Assembly: GCA_937934745.1 (NCBI GenBank)
Contig: CALGZC010000040.1
Span: 94,718-158,717, forward strand
Direction: 5' to 3'
DNA from: an uncultured Blastocatellia bacterium
GTDB lineage: Bacteria > Acidobacteriota > Blastocatellia > Chloracidobacteriales > Chloracidobacteriaceae
DNA: 64,000 nt
The translations under genes were made by a program, and so were the position numbers. The number at the start of each line of letters is the position of its first letter. The stretch's first letter is position 1. Shown here in pieces: positions 27,101-34,680 of this stretch. The notes below the pieces were generated by a model. The model was not told the DNA's origin. It worked only from the letters and a program-made list of their open reading frames with translations, and made no database searches.

Positions 27101-27931
27101 CGGCGTGCCGGCCAGGTTGTTGAAGAAGTCGTTGGCCGACGTGACGGTGTTCCGGTGGAAATGAAACAGCGTGCCGTGGAATTCATTCGTGCCGCTTTTG
27201 GTGACGAGCGAAATTTGCGCGCCGGACGACCGACCCTGATTGGCGTCGGCGTTGACGGTCGTCACGCGGAACTCGCTCACCGAGTCGGGCGTCACGCGCA
27301 GCACTGGCGTGAAGGCGAAGCCGTTGACCTGGTCGTTGACATCCACGCCGTCGAGCGTGACGTTGGCCTGGTCGCTGCGCCCGCCGGCAACGTAGCCATC
27401 TGCCGTCACGCCCGGCTGCAAGCTCAGCAGCGCCGCGACGTTGCGGCCTTCGAGCGGCAGTTGCTTGATTTGCTGCTCGACGAAGTTGTTGCCCAGGCTG
27501 GCGTTTTGCGTGTTGATGATGGCCTCGAGCGAGTTGGCGGAAACGGTGACAACTTCATCCGCGCCCCCCACCTCCAGCGTCATGGAAACATCTGTCATTT
27601 TGTCCACAAGCGCCGGGATGTTTTCGACGACTTTTTTCTTAAAGCCACTGGCCTCAACACTTATGTTGTAGCGTCCGGTGGTCAGGTTGCTAAAGCTGTA
27701 TGTCCCGTTGTTGTCGGTCGCCTGGGTACGGGTGACGCCGCGGTCAACATCGGTGAGCGTAACGGTTGCGCCGGCGATGACACGTCCCTGCTCATCCTTG
27801 ACCGTCCCTGAGATTCCCGTTGTCCCTGATTGCCCGAAGATTGGAATGCCACTGCCTGTAAGGAACATCAGTAGCAGGAAGAGCCGTGGTAGCCAGGCAT
27901 CAAGCCAGGCATCAGCGTTGCGTGTGTACAT
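24131..27931 (-). CDS. Oar-like TonB-dependent outer membrane receptor with carboxypeptidase-regulatory domain
   Basis: A 1266-residue receptor of the type expanded in Acidobacteriota. After a signal peptide (ending GIPIFGQ) comes a carboxypeptidase-regulatory-like fold (about 37-125) with GISGTVKDEQGRVIAGATV and NGTYSFSNLTTGRYNISV. The plug domain includes GRNVAALLSLQPGV, GGRSDQANVTLDGVDVND and QISLVTKSGTNEFHG. The remainder is the beta barrel, ending in MQFALRYTF, a terminal aromatic BAM signal. The ligand is unknown. A GGAG ten bases before the ATG is a good ribosome site. A perfect 12-bp duplication at 27891-27914 doubles the DAWL segment in the leader. No TonB, ExbB or ExbD gene is nearby. 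Confidence 0.92.
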   Translation of the reverse strand: MYTRNADAWLDAWLPRLFLLLMFLTGSGIPIFGQSGTTGISGTVKDEQGRVIAGATVTLTDVDRGVTRTQATDNNGTYSFSNLTTGRYNISVEASGFKKKVVENIPALVDKMTDVSMTLEVGGADEVVTVSANSLEAIINTQNASLGNNFVEQQIKQLPLEGRNVAALLSLQPGVTADGYVAGGRSDQANVTLDGVDVNDQVNGFAFTPVLRVTPDSVSEFRVTTVNADANQGRSSGAQISLVTKSGTNEFHGTLFHFHRNTVTSANDFFNNLAGTPRPQLIRNQFGGAIGGPVVKDRFFFFFTYEGLRLAQGTPVTRLVPRPTMGQGTLRFINASGGVTTLTRPQLEAIFPAVGLNPITLQLMAQAAQRYPVNNDQVGDGLNTGGFTFNAPLPVRQNTSIARLDWNVDQQNKHVLSARLNYQQDNSARAAQQFPDTPTPTAWEHPTGLAASHTWTISSNKINVFRFGITRNAFTLGGDSNQNSLNLRDVFQPFAFSRSLSRVSPVYNFVNDFTLIKGGHSFQFGGNVRIIRNQVLNSARSFDAIVANFSFYQQSGAVLSNPIIAAGFPISTGFRSPVQVAMSALIGRASQYSANFNFTRDGSLLESGIPIRRDIATEEYEGYLQDTWRVRPNLTLTYGIRYSVSRPVYEQNGLQARTTVPLGEYFQGRLRGMQAGVPFNDPIVVDLAGPANNRPGNYDIDWNNWQPRFAVAWSPRAEGGFWKRLLGNEGDTIVRGGYGLVNDYYGTQIAFQFDNNNTLGFSSQSLTPANSFNVTTRPAPLITGIGQQVRGLPLITIPGQLTFPRQQPGSFRRIQAIEQSLDATVRAPYNHVFNVTLGRKLPGGLYAEASYIGRIGRNLLATRDIVALNNLRDPQSGQDWYTVAGILADLRDRNAPLSAVPNLPYFTNLFQGVDLIGALGDFFVGDEDAFRGLTPAQAVYASIARIPVPGIGVIDGIAGSDWTTLQLAFDYANFFFRTDGRPGTPIFFQPQYGTLAAWGSIATSDYHGLTLSVRQRYKDQLTWDFNYTLSKSLDTASGLQRFGQFGSAFILNPIRPRDNRSFSDFDTRHIINFNAIWDIPVGRGRAFASDIPRWADAFIGGWQLTSIFRWNSGLPVDAPFDGRRWATNWNVQSNGVPIRPISSSPTRNGAGGRPNLFRDPVAASQSFRNPRAGETGGRNILRDPGFVSLDFGLGKYFRMPWSEKQTLLFRWEVFNATNTACLTGVQTVNFQIPQDSTTSQPGPGFGRFTATQGPPRVMQFALRYTF
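27891..27914. repeat. Perfect 12-bp tandem duplication in the receptor leader peptide
   Basis: AGCCAGGCATCA occurs twice in a row. On the coding strand it gives the repeated DAWL-DAWL in the signal peptide of the TonB receptor. Confidence 0.85.
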
Positions 27932-28408
27932 GCCCAGAAGACTCCTTCTATTCGTCAGGTGAAGTTATCTGGCTGCAATGAACCACCGAAGAGACAGAAG
28001 GCGTCTCCTACCTCCCCTGTGGATCACGATAGTATCTGAACTTGCGTGATTGTTTCGTTTGTAACACAGGCTTTAGGTGGTGGAAACCTGGAACTTGGCG
28101 CAAGTTCAAGTTTTTTGCTGCCGGTGCAGCCTGCATTCCAGCGGAGAGACGCAGCCGGAGATGCACAGCATGGGACGTCGTGCGGTGTCACACGGTCGGC
28201 GCCGTTGGCTGCGGTTTCCCGTTTCGGCAGCGCGCTTTTCTTCCCCAACAGATGAGCAAAGCGGTTCTGCGTGACAAGGGATGCCCCACCTGCGAGATCG
28301 GACGCCAGGGCTGCTTCACGGCCGGATGTTTCCGGCCCTAGTCGTCGGTGACCGAAAACCGATCAGCCGGTTGCTGCTGTTTCTACCCTGGTGGTAGAGT
28401 CGCCGGCC
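27932..28408. other. 477-bp region between divergent genes, no supported gene
   Basis: The region contains the leader of the TonB receptor (minus) and of the PASTA protein (plus). A Cys-rich open frame (28042-28341, plus) ends with DKGCPTCEIGRQGCFTAGC, but it has no ribosome site and no recognisable family. No riboswitch class is recognised. Confidence 0.35.
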
Positions 28409-28756
28409 ATGACGAGCGTAGTCAGCGGTCGTCGGCCGCAGCGCCTGATGAAGTCGTGGCTGAAACGCGCCTTATGGTGGTTCACGGTGGTGCTTTTGCT
28501 CGTCCTGGCGTTTGCGGCAGGCGGCATTGCCACTTGTTATTTCACGCGTGGGGAGCGGGTTGCCGTCCCGAACGTTGTTGGGAAGACAGAACGCGAGGCG
28601 CGTCAGTTACTCGAAAGAAACGGACTGCGCGTGGTAGTCATTGATGTTCCCGATGCACCGGAGCCGGTAGGGACTGTGACGCGCCAGAATCCCAGGGCAG
28701 GCAGTATAGTTCGGAAGCCCTTTCCGGTGAAAATCAGCGTCAGCCGTGCACGGTAA
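28409..28756 (+). CDS. Single-PASTA-domain membrane protein
   Basis: A 115-residue protein with a basic N-terminus, one membrane helix (WFTVVLLLVLAFAAGGIAT) and one PASTA domain (AVPNVVGKTEREARQLLERN, then VTRQNPRAGS and VKISVSRAR). PASTA domains usually sense muropeptides or beta-lactams at the end of Ser/Thr kinases or penicillin-binding proteins; here the domain is alone with an anchor. A GTG at 28391 and an ATG at 28448 are alternative starts. It lies 45 bp before rpe and may be in its operon. Confidence 0.75.
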   Translation: MTSVVSGRRPQRLMKSWLKRALWWFTVVLLLVLAFAAGGIATCYFTRGERVAVPNVVGKTEREARQLLERNGLRVVVIDVPDAPEPVGTVTRQNPRAGSIVRKPFPVKISVSRAR

Positions 28757-28801
28757 AACGGTGGATGCCGGAAGGCACGCTTTCCTAGGGCTGGAGAGAA
28801 G

Positions 28802-29527
28802 ATGAACGAAGTCAGAATTGCCCCGTCGATTTTATCGGCCGACTTCGCCCGCCTCGGTGAGGAAGTGCAGCGTGTCGAAGCTGCCGGTGCGGATATGCTA
28901 CACGTCGATGTGATGGACGGTCACTATGTGCCGAATCTCACCATCGGCCCGCCGGTCGTGGCTGCCCTGCGTAAGGTGACGCGCTTGCCGCTGGATGTAC
29001 ATCTTATGATGACCAACCCCGATGCTTTTCTGAAGGCATTTCGGGATGCGGGGGCAGATTTGATTTCCGTCCACGTCGAAGTGGTCCCTCACCTGCACCG
29101 AACCCTGGATACGATTCGGGCGTTGGGAGCGCGACCGGGCGTCGTCCTCAATCCGGGAACATCGCTGGCGCTGCTGGATGAAATTCTGCCCTGTGCCGAC
29201 TTTGTTTTGGTGATGACGGTCAACCCAGGCTTCGGTGGACAACGTTTCCTGGAAACTGGTTTGTCCAAAATTGCCCGTCTCCGGCGTCTGATTGAAGACC
29301 GTGCGCTGCCGACGGTGATTGAAGTGGACGGTGGGATTGACCTACAGACCATCCGCGCCGTCGTCGAGCATGGTGCCCGGTGGATCGTCGCCGGATCGGC
29401 GGTCTTCGGCGCGCCCGATCCCGGACTGGCGGTCAAGCAGCTGCGTGCAGCAGCGCTCGGTGCGGGTCACACTGCCCCCGCTGGTGTCACCACCGGCTCA
29501 ACTGTTCGGCCGCCGACGAGGTTGTAA
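28802..29527 (+). CDS. rpe: Ribulose-phosphate 3-epimerase
   Basis: Interconverts ribulose-5-phosphate and xylulose-5-phosphate in the pentose phosphate and Calvin cycles. The TIM barrel begins IAPSILSADFARLGEEV; metal and catalytic residues sit in MLHVDVMDGHYVPNLTIGP, LPLDVHLMM, VMTVNPGFGGQRF, and the final EVDGGI and GSAVFG. The length of 241 residues includes a Thr/Pro-rich tail of about 20. GGAGAG lies before the ATG. The next gene, bamD, starts 37 bp later. Confidence 0.96.
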   Translation: MNEVRIAPSILSADFARLGEEVQRVEAAGADMLHVDVMDGHYVPNLTIGPPVVAALRKVTRLPLDVHLMMTNPDAFLKAFRDAGADLISVHVEVVPHLHRTLDTIRALGARPGVVLNPGTSLALLDEILPCADFVLVMTVNPGFGGQRFLETGLSKIARLRRLIEDRALPTVIEVDGGIDLQTIRAVVEHGARWIVAGSAVFGAPDPGLAVKQLRAAALGAGHTAPAGVTTGSTVRPPTRL

Positions 29528-29564
29528 CCGTTACGTCCGGTTTATGTTAAGGAGGGTTAGTCAA

Positions 29565-30761
29565 TTGCCGATATTGGGTGTGCTGGAGCAAACGTTGAAG
29601 CGTGGTTGGGGCCTCTGCGTCCTGACGGCGCTTATCACGGCTTCACTGGCGTGCGGAAGCCCAAAGAAAAAGGTGACGACCGAGGAAATCCGCGAGGGCC
29701 GTGACCGTGAACTCTACGCAGAGGGACTGCGGGCGATGCGCAAGCGACGGTATGAAGAGGGGCGCTTGCTGCTGAGCACGCTGATTGGTAGCTACGACAG
29801 TAGTCCCCTCTTGCCGCTGGCCAAACTGCTCATTGCCGACTCTTTTTACCGGGAAGGTGGGGCGTCAAGTCTGGCGCAGGCAGACGCCGAATACCGGGAG
29901 TGGTTGCAGTTTTTCCCACAGCACCCGCTGGCCGACGATGTGCTCCTCAAAATTGCACAGATTCACGTTCGGCAGATCGGCCCGGCCAATCTGGACAATA
30001 CCGAAGCGCGCCGCGCCGAGCGGGAGTTGATGCGTTTGGTACGTGAGTACCCACAGTCGAAACTTCAGCCGCAGGTTCAGGAATACCTCAAGTTTACCCG
30101 CGAACAACTCGGCATGCACAGCTTGGGCGTGGCGCGGCTCTACTTCAAGCAGCAGAAGTATGTTGCGGTCAAAGGCCGCTGCGAAAGTATTATTCGGAAC
30201 TACCCGGACTTTACCTACATGGACGAGGCATTGTTTCTCCACGGTGTTGCGTTGACCCACCTGGAAGACACACCGGAAGCCGCAAAGTCGTTTGCCCGGA
30301 TTGTGCGGGAATACCCCAACAGCGAATGGCGAGACAAAGCCGCCGAGTATCTGGAGCGTTTTGGCGTCGAAGTGCCGGCTCCGGCAGAGGGGGCAGAAGT
30401 CAGACAGGTCGTTCGGAAGACCTTTATCAAGCGCAAGTTTGAGGAGATCTTTGGACCCAGCGCCAGTGTGTCAAAGGAAGGCATCATTCTGAAGAAAGAC
30501 GACACCGTTGACCCAGAGGTGGAAGAACTTCTGGTCAATTTGGGTGTCCGCACCGATGTCGTAACGCCGGAGTCCACCATCACCGGCCAGGGCCGGCAAA
30601 TGCAGACCTATCAGCAGCGTGTCAATGCCCGGTCAGACGAAACTCCCCGTCCAACCGCGGTGCAGACTGAACCGGCTCCCGCACCCATCACCGACCCGGT
30701 TCCAAGGGTTGTGAAACCGAATAAAAGGAGCAAAAAGTCTAAGGCTCAACCGCCGCGCTAG
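29565..30761 (+). CDS. bamD: Outer membrane lipoprotein BamD (TPR protein)
   Basis: BamD is the essential lipoprotein partner of BamA. The start is a TTG at 29565: AAGGAGGG at 29549-29556 lies nine bases upstream, while the in-frame ATG at 29544 lies before that site. The leader ends in a lipobox-like SLA-C30-GS, so the mature protein would be anchored at Cys30. Residues about 40-270 form TPR-like helices (AEGLRAMRKRRYEEGRLLL, EYPQSKLQPQVQEYLKFTRE, FLHGVALTHLEDTPEAAKSF). The tail after residue 280 is charged and Pro/Thr-rich with a Lys-rich end (KPNKRSKKSK), longer than the 245 residues of E. coli BamD. Total 398. Confidence 0.83.
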   Translation: MPILGVLEQTLKRGWGLCVLTALITASLACGSPKKKVTTEEIREGRDRELYAEGLRAMRKRRYEEGRLLLSTLIGSYDSSPLLPLAKLLIADSFYREGGASSLAQADAEYREWLQFFPQHPLADDVLLKIAQIHVRQIGPANLDNTEARRAERELMRLVREYPQSKLQPQVQEYLKFTREQLGMHSLGVARLYFKQQKYVAVKGRCESIIRNYPDFTYMDEALFLHGVALTHLEDTPEAAKSFARIVREYPNSEWRDKAAEYLERFGVEVPAPAEGAEVRQVVRKTFIKRKFEEIFGPSASVSKEGIILKKDDTVDPEVEELLVNLGVRTDVVTPESTITGQGRQMQTYQQRVNARSDETPRPTAVQTEPAPAPITDPVPRVVKPNKRSKKSKAQPPR

Positions 30762-30857
30762 ACGCTGCTTTCCACGATCCCATAGCGCCTCTGTCGGCGA
30801 CAGCGCCCTGGTATCTCCGGGGCACAGAGCGCGCCGTGCCTCTCCCTGTTGGCTGCA

Positions 30858-33734
30858 ATGAAAAACCTTGCTGTGTTGTTGTGTTTGCTGTTGTGCATGC
30901 CTTTCCCACCGTCGTTTGCCCGACTGCCGGGACCACAACCCACTGCCGCTGTCAGTTTCGATTTCCAACAGTTTGGCCCCTACTCGCCCGACTTTGTGTC
31001 CCCTTGGACAACCCTCGGCTACGAGATCGGCCGGTTTCATACCAACTACGCCAACTTTGAGCGCGTTCTGCGCGAGTATGCCGCTCGGTCAGATCGGCTG
31101 CGCGTTTTTGAGCGCGGACGCACACCGGAACACCGGACGCTCTACACCCTGGTTGTCAGTTCCCCGAAAAACATCGCCCGTCTGGGGGCGATCAAAGCCG
31201 ATGCCGCACGGCTGGCTGACCCACGCCGCCTGACAGATGCTGAAGCTGAGGACCTGATCCGGCAGATGCCGATCATCGTCTGGCTGGCCTACAGCATCCA
31301 TGGCAACGAGTCAGCCGGCTTTGAGGCGATGATGGAGGTGATCTACGACCTGGTGGCAAGTCAAAATCCAACCATCACGGAACTCCTTGAGCAGGTGGTG
31401 GTCGTCATCAATCCCTGCCAGAACCCGGACGGCCACGAGCGATTTGTCACCTGGTACAATGCCGTTGGGATCGGGCGTCCCGAACCCTTTGCCATTGAGC
31501 ACCGTGAACCGTGGAGCGTGTATGGCCGCCTGAACCACTATCTGTTTGACCTGAATCGCGATTTGGTTGTTGCGTCACAGGTCGAAACACAGTCCGCCAT
31601 GCAGGCCTTCCTGGAGTGGCACCCGCAGGTCTGTGCTGACCACCACGGGCAAACGGTCAATTATTTCTTTCCACCCGCGGCCCTGCCGATCAATCCCAAC
31701 ATCAACCGGGGACAGGCCGACAAGTGGTTGGATGTGTTCGGCCGGGGCAACGCAGCGGCGTTTGACCGGCATGGGTGGCAGTACTACGTGCGCGATGTGT
31801 TTGATCTGTTTTATCCAGGCTACTGGGATAGTTGGTCGTCGCTCACCGGCGCGACCGGCATGACCTATGAGACCGACGGCGGTGGCTGGAAGGGCCTCAA
31901 CTGGCGGCGGGATGACGAAACCATTCTGACGCTCCGCGAGGGGATTGCCCGGCATGTTGTGGCTTCGTTGGCAACGCTCCAGACGGCAGCTGCCCATCGC
32001 GTTGAGCGACTGCGCGACTACCGGACCTTCTTTGTCCAATCCATTGCTGAGGGGCGGCGAGGACCGCTCCAGTGCTTTGTCTTTCCCCCGGAAGGCGACC
32101 CGACGCGCCGGCGCCGACTCGTGGAGACGTTGCTCCGGCATGGCATTGAAGTTCAGGCGGCGACGACGGCGTTCACTCTGAAGGCCGTTCATGATTACTT
32201 TGGTGGCGTCCAGTCGGTGCGTGAGTTTCCGCCCGGAACGCTGCTGGTGAGGCTTGATCAACCGCACGGACGTCTCGCCAAAGCGCTGCTTGAGCCGGAC
32301 ACGAAGCAAGACCGGGCCTTTGTTGAGCGGCAGCAGGAAAAGGTCAGGCGCAATGCCCTGCGCGGCCCGAACGCACCGAAGGAAGAAACGGAGTTCTACG
32401 ACATTACCGCCTGGTCACTGCCGCTGGCGTTTGATGTCCCAGCCTACTGGGTCGGCCTGCTGCCGACGGTTAACACAACGTTGTTGACGGCCGTCGTTGG
32501 GTCGCCGCCGTCGTCGCCGAGCGTCGCTCGGACGGCCTATGTTTTCGCCTATGAATCAGATGCAGCGGCCAAGCTGGCGCTTCGCCTGTTGCAGGAAGGC
32601 TATCGGCTGGCGACTGCCGTCCGGCCTCTGCGGGCCGGCGACCATACCTACACGCGCGGCAGTTTTGTTTTGCGTGTCGAGCGCAACCCTGACACCCTCC
32701 ATAACCGGCTGGCAGTGCTGGCGGCCGAGTACGGTGTCGAGGTGCAGGCTGTTGACTCAGCCTACACAGACGACGGCATCACCGGCGTCGGCTCCGAAGG
32801 TATCTATACTCTACGTCCGCCCCGCATTGCCGTGATCGCTCAGGAAGGTGTGAGCCAAACCTCCTACGGTGCATTGTGGTTTGCCCTGGACCACGACCTT
32901 GACGTTGAGTTTACCCCCATCACAGTGGAAACGTTCCTCGAACTGCGTCTCAACGAGTTCAACGTTCTGATTTTGCCCGACGGTTCACCAAACGCATACC
33001 GGCAGGCCTTTGGCAAAGAGGGTGTCGAACGCCTCAAACTCTGGTGTCGGGAAGGGGGGACGCTGATTTGCTTCGGCGGTGCGGCAGCCTTTGTCGCCCA
33101 CAAAGACGTGAACTTGACCGGCGCCCGCTTACTTGAAGCCGACCAGGAGGCAGAGGAGAAAAAAAGCGATCCAGAGACGCCGGACAAGGCAGGAGCGGAC
33201 AAGGCGGAAACGGCGGCGGCAACAAAAGAGATCACCCCTGGCGAATCCAAGCGCTACCGCGAAGGAAGCCGCAGAACGGCCGGCCAGCCAGCCGGATCGA
33301 AGGAGCAAGCGCCGTTGCCGCCGGCCGCTGGTGAACGTCGGACAGACAGTAGTCCGCTGGCCAAAGCCCCCTTGCCACTGCCGGGGACGATTTTCCGCGC
33401 CACGGTCAACCGGGAGCACTTCCTGACCTTTAGTCACGAGCAACCGGTCCTGCCTGTGTTATTGAGTCAGCGCTTCTTCCGCCCGTCGCCGACCGGTACG
33501 AATATCCTGACCATCGAGGACTCGCAACCCCTATCTGGCTTCGTGTGGGAGGGGAATACAGAGCGCTTTGTCCGCCAGACGGCGGTGGTTGTTGAGGAAC
33601 AACTCGGCGCCGGACACGTCATTCTGTTCGCCGATGATCCAAACTTCCGGGGAATTTGGCAGGCCCAGCGCCGCATCTTTCTCAACGGGCTGCTGTTCGG
33701 CCCAACAATTACGTTTAGCACAGGCTTACGGTAA
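30858..33734 (+). CDS. Exported M14-family zinc carboxypeptidase-like protein
   Basis: A 958-residue protein with a signal peptide (residues 1-21). The M14 zinc site is in YSIHGNESAG (H148, E151), followed by INPCQNPDG and LNRDLV; the candidate general base is in MTYETDGGG. Such peptidases trim C-terminal residues, often of dietary peptides or cell wall stems. Residues about 660-760 (RIAVIAQEGVSQTSYGALWF) form a class I amidotransferase-like fold common in large bacterial M14 proteins. Near residues 755-830 lies a highly charged Lys/Glu/Ala linker. A TTG at 30849 is an alternative start. It follows bamD by 96 bp. Confidence 0.87.
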   Translation: MKNLAVLLCLLLCMPFPPSFARLPGPQPTAAVSFDFQQFGPYSPDFVSPWTTLGYEIGRFHTNYANFERVLREYAARSDRLRVFERGRTPEHRTLYTLVVSSPKNIARLGAIKADAARLADPRRLTDAEAEDLIRQMPIIVWLAYSIHGNESAGFEAMMEVIYDLVASQNPTITELLEQVVVVINPCQNPDGHERFVTWYNAVGIGRPEPFAIEHREPWSVYGRLNHYLFDLNRDLVVASQVETQSAMQAFLEWHPQVCADHHGQTVNYFFPPAALPINPNINRGQADKWLDVFGRGNAAAFDRHGWQYYVRDVFDLFYPGYWDSWSSLTGATGMTYETDGGGWKGLNWRRDDETILTLREGIARHVVASLATLQTAAAHRVERLRDYRTFFVQSIAEGRRGPLQCFVFPPEGDPTRRRRLVETLLRHGIEVQAATTAFTLKAVHDYFGGVQSVREFPPGTLLVRLDQPHGRLAKALLEPDTKQDRAFVERQQEKVRRNALRGPNAPKEETEFYDITAWSLPLAFDVPAYWVGLLPTVNTTLLTAVVGSPPSSPSVARTAYVFAYESDAAAKLALRLLQEGYRLATAVRPLRAGDHTYTRGSFVLRVERNPDTLHNRLAVLAAEYGVEVQAVDSAYTDDGITGVGSEGIYTLRPPRIAVIAQEGVSQTSYGALWFALDHDLDVEFTPITVETFLELRLNEFNVLILPDGSPNAYRQAFGKEGVERLKLWCREGGTLICFGGAAAFVAHKDVNLTGARLLEADQEAEEKKSDPETPDKAGADKAETAAATKEITPGESKRYREGSRRTAGQPAGSKEQAPLPPAAGERRTDSSPLAKAPLPLPGTIFRATVNREHFLTFSHEQPVLPVLLSQRFFRPSPTGTNILTIEDSQPLSGFVWEGNTERFVRQTAVVVEEQLGAGHVILFADDPNFRGIWQAQRRIFLNGLLFGPTITFSTGLR

Positions 33735-33933
33735 CGGCACCGATACACGAAATCGTGTGTTCATCCCTGCTGGCGGTGGCGAATCCCTACGGGGCGCAGC
33801 CGCCATAGCTTTTTCTAAATCTCTGAAGAAAAGCGCTTTACGCTTGCGGTAAGTGTTTTCCGGGAGCTTTGGCACGTCGCTTGCCTTAACGTACCAGTAG
33901 CAATGTCCAAATCACCTTAGGAGATGTTTCGAC
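33735..33933. promoter_or_regulatory. Intergenic region upstream of ECF sigma gene with AAAGCGCTTT palindrome
   Basis: The region includes a perfect 10-bp palindrome, AAAGCGCTTT, at 33830-33839. It could be an operator for the sigma gene that starts 95 bp later or part of a transcript end for the peptidase. No consensus promoter is evident. Confidence 0.25.
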
Positions 33934-34680
33934 ATGTGCCGCTTAGCTACGGAAAAACCGTTATTCTCAGCCGCATTGACACCACCATTTATCACACCAC
34001 CGTCCATAACACCACTACCGGCTGCCGATGATATTGACGAACGCCCCTGTTTTTCCGGTGAGCGTGAGTCTGAGCAAGATGGGCTTGAGCTTGCTGCAAG
34101 CGGCGAAGTGGATGTGGTTGAGGATGAAGCCCGGCCGTCGCCGGCTCCCCTATGTGGATTGCCATCTGTGCCTGCCGGAGAAGCTTTTGAGGCGTTGTAC
34201 CGCCGTCATTACCGGCGCGTGTACGCCCTCTGCCTGCGGATGACGGGCAATCCTGACGACGCCGAAGACCTGACGCAGGAAGTGTTTCTTCAGGTGTTAC
34301 GCAAACTGGATAGCTTTCGGGGCGAGGCTGCGTTCACGACGTGGTTGCACCGGGTTGCCGTCAACCAGGTCCTGATGCACTTCCGCAAGAAGTCGAACCG
34401 GGTTGAAAGCGTCACGGAAGAAGGCGATATGCCCGAGGAAGTGACGCCAGCCCTGATTCGGCAATCGCAGACGCCGCTGGTGGACAAGCTAACCCTCCTG
34501 TCGGCGGTGAGAAAGCTGCCGCGCGGCTACCGGACGGTGTTGATTCTGCATGACGTTAAGGGGTACGAACACGAAGAAATCGGCAGGCTCCTTGGCATCA
34601 GCGCTGGCACATCCAAGTCGCAACTGCACAAGGCGCGCGCCCGGATGCAGGAACTCCTTGTCGGAACACGTGCTGCCTAA
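33934..34680 (+). CDS. RNA polymerase ECF-type sigma factor
   Basis: A 248-residue sigma factor. Region 2: FEALYRRHYRRVYALCLRMT, GNPDDAEDLTQEVFLQVLRKL, TTWLHRVAVNQVLMHFR. Region 4: VRKLPRGYRTVLILHDVKGY, EHEEIGRLLGISAGTSKSQL. An unusual 80-residue N-terminal extension starts with a Thr/Pro/Ile repeat (TPPFITPPSITPL) coded by a 15-bp imperfect tandem repeat. AGGAG ten bases before the ATG sets the start. No anti-sigma gene follows; the neighbour runs the opposite way and overlaps by 4 bp. This is a different paralogue from the factor at 23.2 kb. Confidence 0.92.
   Translation: MCRLATEKPLFSAALTPPFITPPSITPLPAADDIDERPCFSGERESEQDGLELAASGEVDVVEDEARPSPAPLCGLPSVPAGEAFEALYRRHYRRVYALCLRMTGNPDDAEDLTQEVFLQVLRKLDSFRGEAAFTTWLHRVAVNQVLMHFRKKSNRVESVTEEGDMPEEVTPALIRQSQTPLVDKLTLLSAVRKLPRGYRTVLILHDVKGYEHEEIGRLLGISAGTSKSQLHKARARMQELLVGTRAA
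33979..34014. repeat. 15-bp imperfect tandem repeat in the sigma factor 5' coding region
   Basis: Units beginning ACACCACC start at 33979, 33994 and 34009, giving the TPPFI-TPPSI-TPL series in the protein's N-terminal extension. Confidence 0.7.

Noticed and set aside
26573..27811. 412-codon open frame on the plus strand opposite the TonB receptor
   Set aside because: It is wholly antisense to the receptor, is rich in Arg, Val, Asp and Gly as expected from mirrored codons, and shows no family motif or ribosome site.
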